Positions 52,832 to 60,875 of a stretch of 64,000 nucleotides of DNA are shown piece by piece. Position 1 is the stretch's first letter. Each line of letters starts with the position of its first letter. Where the stretch lies: contig NZ_BDBX01000029.1 in assembly GCF_001613205.1 (NCBI RefSeq), forward strand, positions 112,443 through 176,442, read 5' to 3'. The stretch is from Nocardia sienata NBRC 100364 (GTDB lineage: Bacteria; Actinomycetota; Actinomycetes; Mycobacteriales; Mycobacteriaceae). The position numbers and the translations under genes are program-made. Under the pieces are notes generated by a model. It was not told the DNA's origin and searched no databases. It saw only the letters and a list, made by a program, of their open reading frames with translations.

Positions 52832-52850
52832 TTAGGTTAAGCTAACCTCC
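52832..52850 (+). promoter_or_regulatory. Strong iron box abutting the siderophore-interacting protein start
   Basis: TTAGGTTAAGCTAACCTCC matches the consensus at 16 of 19 positions and ends exactly at the nucleotide before the ATG at 52851. There is no room for a ribosome-binding site between box and ATG, so the mRNA may be leaderless, or the repressor acts as a block within the leader. Confidence 0.88.
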
Positions 52851-53558
52851 ATGGGAAGAGGCAGTAATGGCGTAATACTGAAGGTCTGGCGGGCCGACGA
52901 CTACCGGCTGACCGTCACCTCCACGGAGCGGATCACCGACAACTACATCCGCATCGGTTTCACCGCCGGGGGGCTACTGGCCGATCACCCCGTGCATCCC
53001 ACGCAGTTCATCCGGCTGTGGATTCCCGACGCCGAGACCGACAAACTGCACCACCGCGGTTACACCCTCATCGACCAGGACCCGGACAACGACCACTTCC
53101 ACATCGAGTTCGCCGTGCACAGCGGACCGGCCAGCCAGTGGGCCGAACGCGCGCAGGTCGGCGATGTCATCGAAACCTCTGTCCTCGGTTCCAGATTCGA
53201 ACTGCCCGCGACCGCGCCCGGCGAGTACGTGATCTTCGGCGATTCCGCCTCCCTGCCGGCGATCAACACACTGCTCGAATCGATCGGCGACGTACCGGCC
53301 CGCGTCTGGCTGGAATGGCAGTACGAATCGGATACCGGCCTGCCGGTCCGCAACAAGCCCCATCACGAGGTCACCTGGGTGCAGCGCATCGACGACGGCC
53401 GCGCCATGCGCGAACAGGCCGAACAGCTCACCGTCGGCCGGGACGCCTTCGCCTGGGTCGCGTGCGATACGGCCAGCACCCGCGCCATCGTGAAGAGCCT
53501 GCGGACCACCCACTCACTGCCGAAAGCGCAGATCAAAGCCCAGGGCTACTGGAAGTAA
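52851..53558 (+). CDS. Siderophore-interacting flavoprotein (ferric-siderophore reductase, SIP family)
   Basis: A 235-aa cytoplasmic FAD-binding protein that reduces ferric siderophore to release iron. The N-terminal FAD domain has HHRGYTLIDQDPDNDHFHIEF (the RxYT-type flavin motif) followed by FAVHSGPASQWAERAQVGD; the C-terminal SIP domain has YVIFGDSASLPAINTLLE and a VEWxYES-like segment LEWQYESD. It ends with LPKAQIKAQGYWK, typical of the family. It is divergently oriented from the biosynthetic genes and carries the best-placed iron box of the window, so it is the uptake/iron-release side of the same regulon. Confidence 0.94.
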   Translation: MGRGSNGVILKVWRADDYRLTVTSTERITDNYIRIGFTAGGLLADHPVHPTQFIRLWIPDAETDKLHHRGYTLIDQDPDNDHFHIEFAVHSGPASQWAERAQVGDVIETSVLGSRFELPATAPGEYVIFGDSASLPAINTLLESIGDVPARVWLEWQYESDTGLPVRNKPHHEVTWVQRIDDGRAMREQAEQLTVGRDAFAWVACDTASTRAIVKSLRTTHSLPKAQIKAQGYWK

Positions 53559-53609
53559 CCGCCGTCACCCACCGCGGGCGGTCCGGCCGGCGCCCCGGCC
53601 ACGCGGACT

Positions 53610-54575
53610 ATGCTGCGACCGGTGAGAAGAAGGCAGCAGCCGCCGCTACCCAAGCGATTCGGGCTGGACCCTGCCCGGTTGCGGCTGCCCGAGGAGGGCG
53701 ACTGGGCGACCGTGCGCGACCATCTGGTCCATCGGCTGCCCCGAGTCGATCCCGGGCGCATCGACGAAATGCTGCATGCCGGTGAGATCGTCGATCTGGC
53801 GGGGCCGCTCATGCCCGACGCGCCCTACGTGCCCGGGGGCGCGGTCTGGTTCCATCGCGATCTGCCCGACGAGAAACCGGTGCCCTTCGACCTGCCGGTC
53901 GTCTACCGCGACGACACCATCCTGGTCGCCGACAAACCGCATTTCCTGGCGACCATTCCGCGTGGCAGTCATATCCTGCAGACCGCCCTGGTCCGTTTGC
54001 GCCGTGAACTCGACCTGCCCGACCTGATCCCCGCGCATCGTCTGGACCGCGCCACGGCCGGTCTGGTGCTGTTCGTCGTGGACCCCGCCCGCCGCGGCGC
54101 CTACCAGACGCTGTTCCAGCGGCAGCGGGTACGCAAAGAGTACGAGGCCGTGGCCGGATACCGAAGCGACCTGACCTTCCCACTGTCCCTGGAAAGCCGC
54201 ATCGTCAAGGAGAAGCACGTCCTGGCCGCCCAGGAGGTGGCCGGCCCGCCCAACGCGCGCACCCGGATCGAGCTCATCGAGCGGCGCGACGATATCGCCC
54301 GCTACCGGCTGCACCCCGCGACCGGACGCACCCACCAGTTGCGCCTGCACATGAACTCACTGGGTATCCCCATTCTCGGCGACGATTTCTATCCGGCGAT
54401 CACCGACAAATCCGTCGACGACTTCACCCGCCCACTCCAGCTACTGGCCGCCACCCTCGCATTCACCGACCCGGTGACCGGCGAGAACAGGCGCTTCGAC
54501 AGCGGACGCGGCCTCCAGGCCTGGACCGATCCACAGGGCTGGGCCGAGGGCGCGCAGACCTACCCCGGATCCTGA
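53610..54575 (+). CDS. RluA-family RNA pseudouridine synthase
   Basis: A 321-aa pseudouridine synthase with the catalytic motif PAHRLDRATAGLVLF (Asp) and the flanking family motifs VADKPHFLATIPRG and YRLHPATGRTHQLRLHMNSLGIP (in parts). The N-terminal 75 residues replace the usual S4 domain with a shorter, related fold (LVHRLPRVDPGRIDEMLHAGEI). It probably modifies rRNA or tRNA; the target cannot be told. The start at 53610 is used; a GTG 4 codons later is possible. It is 51 nt downstream of the siderophore-interacting gene but has no obvious link to it. Confidence 0.92.
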   Translation: MLRPVRRRQQPPLPKRFGLDPARLRLPEEGDWATVRDHLVHRLPRVDPGRIDEMLHAGEIVDLAGPLMPDAPYVPGGAVWFHRDLPDEKPVPFDLPVVYRDDTILVADKPHFLATIPRGSHILQTALVRLRRELDLPDLIPAHRLDRATAGLVLFVVDPARRGAYQTLFQRQRVRKEYEAVAGYRSDLTFPLSLESRIVKEKHVLAAQEVAGPPNARTRIELIERRDDIARYRLHPATGRTHQLRLHMNSLGIPILGDDFYPAITDKSVDDFTRPLQLLAATLAFTDPVTGENRRFDSGRGLQAWTDPQGWAEGAQTYPGS

Positions 54576-54701
54576 ACATCCGGGCATACCGGGGGCACCC
54601 ACTCGCTCCGAACGGCATCGACCGCCCGATCTCGCCCGGCCCCGCCTCGCCGTGTTCGAGCCCGCGTCGCGTGCTGCAGGCCCGTCCGTACACTGGGCCG
54701 A

Positions 54702-55445
54702 ATGCTCCACCCGGTTACCGAGGAAACAGCTGCTCCGCGCCCCAGAGTCCACGCCTATGCCGATGTGGCGGTCGTCGTGGTGGTGCTCACCGGCACCAAT
54801 CTGATCGCCCATTTCACCACCGCGTGGGCGAACATCGTGAGCGTGCCGGTCGCCGCCCTGGTGCTGCTGGGACTCATGCGCCGGCGCGGGCTGCACTGGT
54901 CGGAGCTGGGTCTGTCTCCCCGGTACTGGCGGACGGGAACCAAATACGCGCTCGGTGCGGTCGGGGTGGTACTGGCGGCGGTGGTCATCGGGGCCGCACT
55001 TCCGCTGACCCGTCCGTTCTTCCTGGCCGATCGCTACGCCACCATCTCCGGCGCGCTCATCGCCTCGATGATCGTGATCCCGTTGCAGACCGTCATCCCC
55101 GAGGAACTCGCCTTCCGCGGTGTCCTGCACGGCACCCTCGATCGGGCGTGGGGCGCCCGCGGCGTCTTCGCGGCCGGGTCGCTGCTCTTCGGGCTCTGGC
55201 ATATCGCCTCGTCCCTGGGTCTGACCGCCGGGAACCGCGGCCTGGCCGAACTGGTCGGCGGCGGGCCGCTCGGCCAGATCGCCGGCGTGCTGATCGCCGT
55301 CGCCGCGACCGCTGCCGCAGCGGTGGTGTTCACCTGGCTGCGGCACCGCAGCGGCAGCCTGCTGGCACCGATCGCCCTGCACTGGGCGGTCAACGGCGCC
55401 GGCGCACTGACCGCCGCGCTCCTCTGGCATACGACCCTGGCGTGA
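54702..55445 (+). CDS. CPBP-family intramembrane metalloprotease
   Basis: A 247-aa membrane protein with about seven helices and the three CPBP (Abi) motifs: VIPEELAFRGVLHG (EExxxR), LLFGLWHIASS (FxxxH) and IALHWAVNGAGAL (HxxxN). These form the glutamic protease/metalloprotease site of Rce1-like enzymes. In bacteria such proteins process small peptides or protect against bacteriocins; the substrate here is unknown. It converges with the zinc-ribbon protein gene after 13 nt. Confidence 0.9.
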   Translation: MLHPVTEETAAPRPRVHAYADVAVVVVVLTGTNLIAHFTTAWANIVSVPVAALVLLGLMRRRGLHWSELGLSPRYWRTGTKYALGAVGVVLAAVVIGAALPLTRPFFLADRYATISGALIASMIVIPLQTVIPEELAFRGVLHGTLDRAWGARGVFAAGSLLFGLWHIASSLGLTAGNRGLAELVGGGPLGQIAGVLIAVAATAAAAVVFTWLRHRSGSLLAPIALHWAVNGAGALTAALLWHTTLA

Positions 55446-55458
55446 GTCCGCCGCGCCG

Positions 55459-56058
55459 TCAGCAGTGTTCGCAGATACCGGTGGCCGGAAGCTGGATGAA
55501 ACAGCTGGAGCAGACCACCGCGCGGGCCCCGGTTTCCGGTTTGTGCGCGGCCGTGGCGGTCCGGGTGGTGGTGGCCACCGTCCGCCGCGCGCTACCACCG
55601 CGCGGGATGAGCGGCGGGGTACCGCCGTCGGCGGGCACATCGGCACCGTGGGCCGCGTAGCAGGCCCAGCGCGCGTACGCGGCGTGGGTCTCGATATCGG
55701 CCGGCACCGGTAGCGCCGCCAGCTCCAGCACGTACTTGTAACTGTCGCTGACCTTCAGATTGCGTTTCACACACAGGGCCGTGAGCGGCGGCTCGCCCGC
55801 GTTGTGGCAGCGGCGGGCGACTTTGCGCAGGATCGCGTCCATCCAGGTGCGGGTCGGCGCATCGGTGTGCACCCCCGACATCTCCTGCACCCGCTCGGCG
55901 AGTTCCTGCACGGTGACGAAGTATCCGTACTCCGTCGCCGTCTCGGCCAGCACCTCGTGCGCGGCCATCGCCCAGGCCACCGCGGCATCGCGGAAGGTCA
56001 CCGCTGTACCGTCGTCGATCCGCCAGGCCCCCGAAATCGTTGTCGCAGCGTCCCTCAT
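55459..56058 (-). CDS. Hypothetical protein with C-terminal zinc ribbon
   Basis: A 199-aa soluble protein. The first 135 residues are helical (AVAWAMAAHEVLAETATEYGYFVTVQELAERV, in parts) and include CHNAGEPPLTALCVKRN. A basic, Thr-rich linker follows (ARRTVATTTRTATAAHKPE), and the protein ends with a CSSC...CEHC pair, a likely zinc site. Small zinc-ribbon proteins of this build occur in Nocardia and Rhodococcus next to DNA- or restriction-related genes, but I do not recognise a characterised member. The ATG at 56058 is supported by the composition of the following residues. Confidence 0.75.
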   Translation of the reverse strand: MRDAATTISGAWRIDDGTAVTFRDAAVAWAMAAHEVLAETATEYGYFVTVQELAERVQEMSGVHTDAPTRTWMDAILRKVARRCHNAGEPPLTALCVKRNLKVSDSYKYVLELAALPVPADIETHAAYARWACYAAHGADVPADGGTPPLIPRGGSARRTVATTTRTATAAHKPETGARAVVCSSCFIQLPATGICEHC

Positions 56059-56152
56059 AGCTCGTACACCGTAGCGCTGGGGGTCCCGGGTACGTCAACC
56101 GCCCTCCCCTATATCACATTTCGGGTGTCGGAACACACATGGTGAACAGCGC

Positions 56153-56647
56153 TCACCTCGACGGCAAGGCTGCCTCCGGCGCGACCGCGCCCCGCTCCAG
56201 ATACAGGCTCACTTCGCGCGCCCGAGCGACGAGGGCACACCGTAGCCGACGGCTCAGCCGCGCCACTACACGCTCTTCCAGCAGGTCCGCCCGGACCCAC
56301 TCCCAGCTGTCGAGCTCCGCCGTCTGCAACACGATGTCTCGATCGTCGAGTCGGCCGCCGTCGAACACATAGAGGACCTTGTCCCCCTCCCCGGGGTTCG
56401 GCGCCCAATCGTGCACCAGTAACCGGCCGGGCGCTCGGTCGATCCCGAGTTCCTCGGCGACCTCCCGCCGGCAGGCCTGTGCCGGAGACTCGCCCGGTTC
56501 TACATAACCGCCCGGAATATCCCAGCCGATGCCGTACGTCTTGTGCACCAGCAGCACCTCGTCGCTCCCGGTGCCGGCGCGCACGAACAGCGCACCGGCC
56601 GCCAGCCGGGCCTGCGTCCACGTGTCCGTCCCGTCGGTCGTCGCCAC
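56153..56647 (-). CDS. NUDIX hydrolase
   Basis: A 164-aa NUDIX protein with the complete box GGYVEPGESPAQACRREVAEELGI (Gx5Ex7REUxEExGU) at residues 45-68, which binds the metal and hydrolyses a nucleoside-diphosphate-linked bond. The substrate is not evident. GTG at 56647 begins 4 nt after the stop of the flavin oxidoreductase gene, so both are in one operon; a role in cleaning up an oxidised or unusual dinucleotide next to an NAD(P)H-dependent enzyme is possible but unproven. Confidence 0.9.
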   Translation of the reverse strand: MATTDGTDTWTQARLAAGALFVRAGTGSDEVLLVHKTYGIGWDIPGGYVEPGESPAQACRREVAEELGIDRAPGRLLVHDWAPNPGEGDKVLYVFDGGRLDDRDIVLQTAELDSWEWVRADLLEERVVARLSRRLRCALVARAREVSLYLERGAVAPEAALPSR

Positions 56648-56651
56648 TGTG

Positions 56652-57782
56652 CTATCGGACCACAGAAACCTGTCCGCGCCGCGCTCGAGCCCAGGAGCGC
56701 TGACCAGCGAGCGTCACCACGGGATCGAGCATTGCGCGGTCGAACTCGGCCGGCCGGTCCCCCGCCTCGATCACCCGCGGCCAATCCGGGTTCGCGAGCG
56801 CGCCGCGCCCGAGCGCCACCAGATCCGCGTGCCCTTCCTCGAGTACCGTCCGCGCGAGTTCGGGACCGTGCATACCGCCGTTGGCGATCACGGGCAGCCC
56901 CGTGATCGCCCGGGCCAGCCGGGTAATGGTCTCGCCGGAGTCCAGGACTGCGGTGTCGTACCAGTCCCGGCCCTCACTCGCGAGGTGCAGATAGTCGATC
57001 CCCGCCGTACCGACCGCGCGGAAGATCGTCTCGGCCTCCCCTGCCCCGGACCACCGGTAGCCGAAATCGTTGACCTTGGTCTGGGAGAGCCGCAGCCCCA
57101 CCGGGAACTCCGGTCCCACCGCCGCCCGTACCGCCTGGACCACCTCCACCGCGAACCGCACCCGGCCCGCCGCGTCGCCGCCGTACTCGTCATCCCGCTG
57201 ATTGGCGTAGGCAGTGAGGAACTGGTCGATGAGATACCCGTTCGCGCCGTGGATTTCCACCGCGTCGAACCCGGCCTCCCGGGCACGCCCGGCCGCCGCG
57301 CCGAACCCACCCACGATCCGGCGGATATCCGCGTGGGTCGCCGCCTCGGGCATCGCGAACGGACCTTCACCGCCGTACGCCGCCATCTTGGCTCCCAACG
57401 GCTGCACCGCCGATGGCGCGATACTGCGGTCACTGTGACGATTGCCCTGCATGAGCGCACCGGCGTGCATCAACTGCAGGGCGATCACCCCACCCGCCGC
57501 GTGTACCGCGTCGGTGACCACCCGCCACGCTTCGATCTGGCGCTCGGTCACGATTCCCGGCTGGTCGGGGTAGGTCTGGCTGAACTCCGCGTCGATATAG
57601 GTTCCCTCCGTGGTGATCAGCCCGAACCCACCCGCGGCGAACTCCGTGTAGTACTCGGCCATGGTGTCCGTGGGCACGCCGTCACCCGCGGTACTCACCC
57701 GCGACATGGGCGCCACGGCCGCCCGATTACGCAACCTCAGCGCGCCGATCCGCACCTCGGACAGAACGGGATGGATGGTCAC
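56652..57782 (-). CDS. NADH:flavin oxidoreductase / old yellow enzyme family
   Basis: A 376-aa FMN TIM-barrel reductase: NRAAVAPMSRVSTAGDGVPT at the N-terminal FMN site, LQLMHAGAL, the active-site pair EIHGANGYLIDQFLTAYANQRDDEYGG (seen as HGANGYLIDQF and DEYGGD), and the phosphate-binding VIANGGMHGPE and VALGRGALANPDWP. It reduces activated C=C bonds or nitro groups. GTG at 57782 is preferred because GAGGAG lies 5 nt upstream. Divergent from the HxlR regulator gene with a 118-nt spacer, an arrangement typical of electrophile- or quinone-responsive systems, in which the regulator controls the reductase. Confidence 0.92.
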   Translation of the reverse strand: MTIHPVLSEVRIGALRLRNRAAVAPMSRVSTAGDGVPTDTMAEYYTEFAAGGFGLITTEGTYIDAEFSQTYPDQPGIVTERQIEAWRVVTDAVHAAGGVIALQLMHAGALMQGNRHSDRSIAPSAVQPLGAKMAAYGGEGPFAMPEAATHADIRRIVGGFGAAAGRAREAGFDAVEIHGANGYLIDQFLTAYANQRDDEYGGDAAGRVRFAVEVVQAVRAAVGPEFPVGLRLSQTKVNDFGYRWSGAGEAETIFRAVGTAGIDYLHLASEGRDWYDTAVLDSGETITRLARAITGLPVIANGGMHGPELARTVLEEGHADLVALGRGALANPDWPRVIEAGDRPAEFDRAMLDPVVTLAGQRSWARARRGQVSVVR

Positions 57783-57900
57783 TGGAACTCCTCGCACTAG
57801 CCGGAAACCGCTTCGGGAACAGATTCCGCGCTACCCGCCCTTGGTACAAGTACGGTCTTTTCTGTGCGGTAGGCACATTTCGTATACCTATGGAGGTCAC
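57783..57900. promoter_or_regulatory. Divergent promoter region between the oxidoreductase and HxlR genes
   Basis: This is an AT-richer 118-nt spacer. GTACAAGTAC (57844-57853) is a small GTAC/GTAC dyad followed by TCTTTTCTGTGCGG. Next to it comes ATTTCGTATACC, with GTATAC as a perfect 6-bp palindrome. HxlR dimers usually bind such short dyads between divergent genes, so one of these is a likely operator. GGAGG at 57892 is the regulator's ribosome-binding site. Confidence 0.45.
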
Positions 57901-58251
57901 ATGCGCGAGGACGTACCGGAATACTGCACCGTCGAAGCCGCGATGGAAGTGGTCGGCGGCAAATGGAAGATGGCGATCGTCAACCATCTCTTCGACGGAA
58001 CCCTGCGCTTCGGCGAACTCCGCCGCGCCATGCCCACCATCACCCAGCGCATGCTCACCCGCCAGCTCCGCGAACTGGAAGCCGACGGATTGGTCAGCCG
58101 CACGGTCTACGCCGAAGTACCGCCGAGGGTGGAATACGACCTCACCGAACTCGGCGTGAGCCTGCGGCCGGTGGCCGGGTTGCTCGGATCGTGGGGCGAA
58201 CAATACCGACGCCGCACAGTCGGCACCACGCCATCGGGAACGGATCGCTGA
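57901..58251 (+). CDS. HxlR-family transcriptional regulator
   Basis: A 116-aa winged-helix regulator. The family pattern YCTVEAAMEVVGGKWKMAIVNHL, then RFGELRRAMPTITQRMLTRQLRELEADGLVSR (in parts) and VEYDLTELG is complete. A Cys (position 9, PEYCTVE) sits where redox- or aldehyde-sensing HxlR proteins such as YodB and HypR have their sensing Cys. This fits control of the divergent flavin oxidoreductase and NUDIX genes by reactive compounds. Confidence 0.93.
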   Translation: MREDVPEYCTVEAAMEVVGGKWKMAIVNHLFDGTLRFGELRRAMPTITQRMLTRQLRELEADGLVSRTVYAEVPPRVEYDLTELGVSLRPVAGLLGSWGEQYRRRTVGTTPSGTDR

Positions 58252-58267
58252 GCACGCGATATCGGGC

Positions 58268-58462
58268 GTGCGCCGGCTCCTGCACGCACTCGGTGATACC
58301 GACGAGCGCGACGTCGACGCACTCGCGCACATCTGGACAGCGATTGTCGGTTCGCATCCCTGTCCGCGCGGATTCTTCGTGTCGACCCATGCGAGGAGCG
58401 ACCGGGCGAGGATCTCTCCTCGTCGACCGGCGCGCCGGCCTCCAGCGACCGGCGCAGCCTGA
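58268..58462 (+). CDS. Possible small protein after HxlR, uncertain
   Basis: A 64-codon frame from GTG 58268 reads VRRLLHALGDTDERDVDAL and ALAHIWTAIVGSHPCPRGFF, which looks coding by residue mix and third-position GC for about 45 codons. After that it turns Arg/Pro-rich. No ribosome-binding site or family was recognised; it may be a gene fragment. Confidence 0.22.
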   Translation: MRRLLHALGDTDERDVDALAHIWTAIVGSHPCPRGFFVSTHARSDRARISPRRPARRPPATGAA

Positions 58463-58488
58463 TCACGACCGCCTGAATCCACCCTGGC

Positions 58489-59715
58489 CTACGGCGATGC
58501 GTGCGCACCCCGCAACGCGTACGGCTCGATCGCGCCACGCACGAGCGCGGGACCGTCGAGCGTGCCGGCCTTGTAGGGAATCAGCTCGAGGCGGTCGATC
58601 ATCCGGGGCACCGGATCGGCGACGATATCGACCAGGCCGAACAAGAAAGACCATTCGTGCTCGTCGCTGCCGTAGTGAACCACCGTGCCGAACTGTTCGT
58701 GGAACCGCTGCCAGGAGCGCTTCAGCGTCTCGTTGCGCCACATGGTCGCGCAGCCGGCCTGGGCAGCGAGAACACCGCCGGGGGCGAGCAGGGCACGACA
58801 TCGCTGCAGGAACTCCACCTCGTAGAGCCGGTTGTGCTGGGAGTCCTCCGTCCGCTCGTCCGGCAGGTCGATCACGATGACGTCGTAACGCACCCCCTCC
58901 GCGGCGGCCTCGGTCAGGAAGTCCCAGCCGTCGGCGTAGTACATCCGGACCGGGCCGGTGCCCTCGACGGCCGCCGCCAGTTCGTCGGTGGTGTACCCAT
59001 AGGGCAGATACTCGGCACACAACTGCACCGCGATCCGGTCGATATCGACATGATCGACCCGGGTGGCGCCGGCCGCGACCGACATCTGGGAGGCCACGCC
59101 CTCACCGGATCCGATAATGAGCACATTGTCCAGCTTCTCGGCCAGTACGAAGGCCGGTACCATCATCGCCTCGTGGTAGGTGAGCTGGGAGAACTCGGTG
59201 GACTGCCGGTCGTTGTCGGAGAACAGGCCGATACCCTGCCCGGTCCGTGCGATGACCAGATGCTGGAACTCGGTGCGGGTGTCCACCAGCACCTCGGTCA
59301 GGTCCCACGTCCGGGTCAGACCCGGACCGACCGGCTCCTCGACTCGGTGACCCGCCCGGCCCCTGCGCATCGTGGACATGCGCACTTCTGTGGGCGACAG
59401 AGACTGTCGGAGCAACTCCACGGCCATTTCGGGGCCGCCACCCCCGCTGCCACTGTTGCCGCAGGTGAACACGTCGACGAAGATATCGCCGGATTCGGGG
59501 TAGGTGTGGATCGAGGCATGCGATTCCGACAGCAGCGCCAGCACGGTCACGCCCTGCGGGGTGAACTGTTTGTGCACCATGTCGCAGATGGTGATACCAG
59601 CGCCCACCAGCGATTCTCGCAATGCCTTTTCGAGCCGCCCGAGGTCGTTGCAGAGATCTGCGTCGACACCACCGAACTCGGCCAGCACGTGCCAGCCGGT
59701 GAATTCCGCCGTCAT
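58489..59715 (-). CDS. Bifunctional AdoMet decarboxylase - spermidine synthase (SpeD-SpeE fusion)
   Basis: A 408-aa fusion. Residues 1-125 are a small class 1 S-adenosylmethionine decarboxylase: LSESHASIHTYPESGDIFVD contains the Glu-Ser self-cleavage site that makes the pyruvoyl cofactor, and DVFTCGN carries the proton-donor Cys. Residues about 140-400 are an aminopropyltransferase: FQHLVIARTG, DRQSTEFSQLTYHEAM, VLIIGSGEGVASQMS (SAM site), DHVDIDRIAVQLC and VIVIDLPDER (catalytic Asp). Decarboxylated AdoMet could thus be made and used by one polypeptide to form spermidine or a related amine. It follows the decarboxylase gene by 14 nt. Such fusions are uncommon. Confidence 0.92.
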   Translation of the reverse strand: MTAEFTGWHVLAEFGGVDADLCNDLGRLEKALRESLVGAGITICDMVHKQFTPQGVTVLALLSESHASIHTYPESGDIFVDVFTCGNSGSGGGGPEMAVELLRQSLSPTEVRMSTMRRGRAGHRVEEPVGPGLTRTWDLTEVLVDTRTEFQHLVIARTGQGIGLFSDNDRQSTEFSQLTYHEAMMVPAFVLAEKLDNVLIIGSGEGVASQMSVAAGATRVDHVDIDRIAVQLCAEYLPYGYTTDELAAAVEGTGPVRMYYADGWDFLTEAAAEGVRYDVIVIDLPDERTEDSQHNRLYEVEFLQRCRALLAPGGVLAAQAGCATMWRNETLKRSWQRFHEQFGTVVHYGSDEHEWSFLFGLVDIVADPVPRMIDRLELIPYKAGTLDGPALVRGAIEPYALRGAHASP

Positions 59716-59729
59716 GGACAAACTCACTC

Positions 59730-60875
59730 TCACTCGGCGCCCAGGACATGCACGGTCAAGGGCGGAAAACCATTGAAAGACACTGACGAATAACTCGCGG
59801 TATAGGCACCGGTGTCGAGAATCCGGACACGATCGCCGGCCCGCAAAGTGGTCGGTAGAAGGACCCGCGTGCGTTGGTACAGTACGTCGTCTCCATCGCA
59901 GGTCGGCCCGGCCACCACCGCCTCCTCGCGGGGGTCGTCGTCCCGATCGGTGACGAAACGGTACGCGATGTACTCGTTTTCGGTCTCGGCCATACCGTTG
60001 TAGCGGCCGATGTCGAGGTATACCCAGCGTCGCCCGTCCGGCGCGATCCGCACTCCGACCACCTCGGCGTGCACCACTCCGGCCGTGGCGACCAGAGCCC
60101 GGCCGGGTTCGACCACCAGGTCGACAGTGTCGGGGAGCCACTCCATGGCCGCGCCGACCGCGACCTCGGCGATCTCGTCCAGGCTCGGGGCCGAGTCGAT
60201 GTAGGAGACCGGGAGGCCACCGCCGATGTTCACCGAGGCGACCGGCACCCCTTCACCGGCCAGACTTTTCACAATGTCGGCGGCCTGCTCGATGCCGATC
60301 CGCCACGCAGCCGGGTCCAGCTGTTGCGAACCCACGTGGAAATACGGGCCCGCGACCGTGAGATCGAGATCGAGGGCGCGGACAAGCAACCGCGTCACCT
60401 CGTCCGGTGAGCAACCGAACTTGGTGCCGAACGGCGTGCGTGATTCCGGCACGGCGGCCAGGAACCGGCATTCGACCTGTGCGCCGGGCGCGTATTCGGC
60501 GATACGCGACAGGTCGTCCTCGGTGTCGAAGGCGAATCGGCGCACCCCGAGCTCGTGGGCGGCGGCGATATCGGCGGCCTTCTTGATCGGGTTGCCGTAA
60601 TAGAGGCGTTCGTCGTCGACGCCGAGCTCGCGGCACATCCGGATCTCCCCGATACTCGCGACGTCGAACTCGGCACCTTCGGTTTCGAGCACACGCACGA
60701 TCTCCGGCACCGGACTCGCCTTCACGGCGAACCGGATACGCGCCCGCCGTCCGGCCCGCAGCAGAGCGGTATCGAGGTTTCGATAGTTCTCGCGCACCTG
60801 TTCCGGGTCGATGAGCAGGTACGGCGAGTCGGGCAAAGGGGATGCCACGCTCGAATATGTCCCGATCTTTTTCAC
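59730..60875 (-). CDS. PLP-dependent ornithine/lysine (diamino acid) decarboxylase, alanine-racemase fold
   Basis: A 381-aa fold type III decarboxylase: PLP-Lys in IRFAVKASPVPEIVRVL, EFDVASIGEIRMC, YYGNPIKKAADI, the phosphate-binding VNIGGGLPVSY, EPGRALVA, and the catalytic Cys-Asp region GPTCDGDDVLY. It should convert ornithine to putrescine or lysine to cadaverine for the next enzyme; the substrate is not settled by sequence. GTG at 60875 overlaps the aminotransferase stop (GTGA). Middle gene of the polyamine operon. Confidence 0.92.
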   Translation of the reverse strand: MKKIGTYSSVASPLPDSPYLLIDPEQVRENYRNLDTALLRAGRRARIRFAVKASPVPEIVRVLETEGAEFDVASIGEIRMCRELGVDDERLYYGNPIKKAADIAAAHELGVRRFAFDTEDDLSRIAEYAPGAQVECRFLAAVPESRTPFGTKFGCSPDEVTRLLVRALDLDLTVAGPYFHVGSQQLDPAAWRIGIEQAADIVKSLAGEGVPVASVNIGGGLPVSYIDSAPSLDEIAEVAVGAAMEWLPDTVDLVVEPGRALVATAGVVHAEVVGVRIAPDGRRWVYLDIGRYNGMAETENEYIAYRFVTDRDDDPREEAVVAGPTCDGDDVLYQRTRVLLPTTLRAGDRVRILDTGAYTASYSSVSFNGFPPLTVHVLGAE

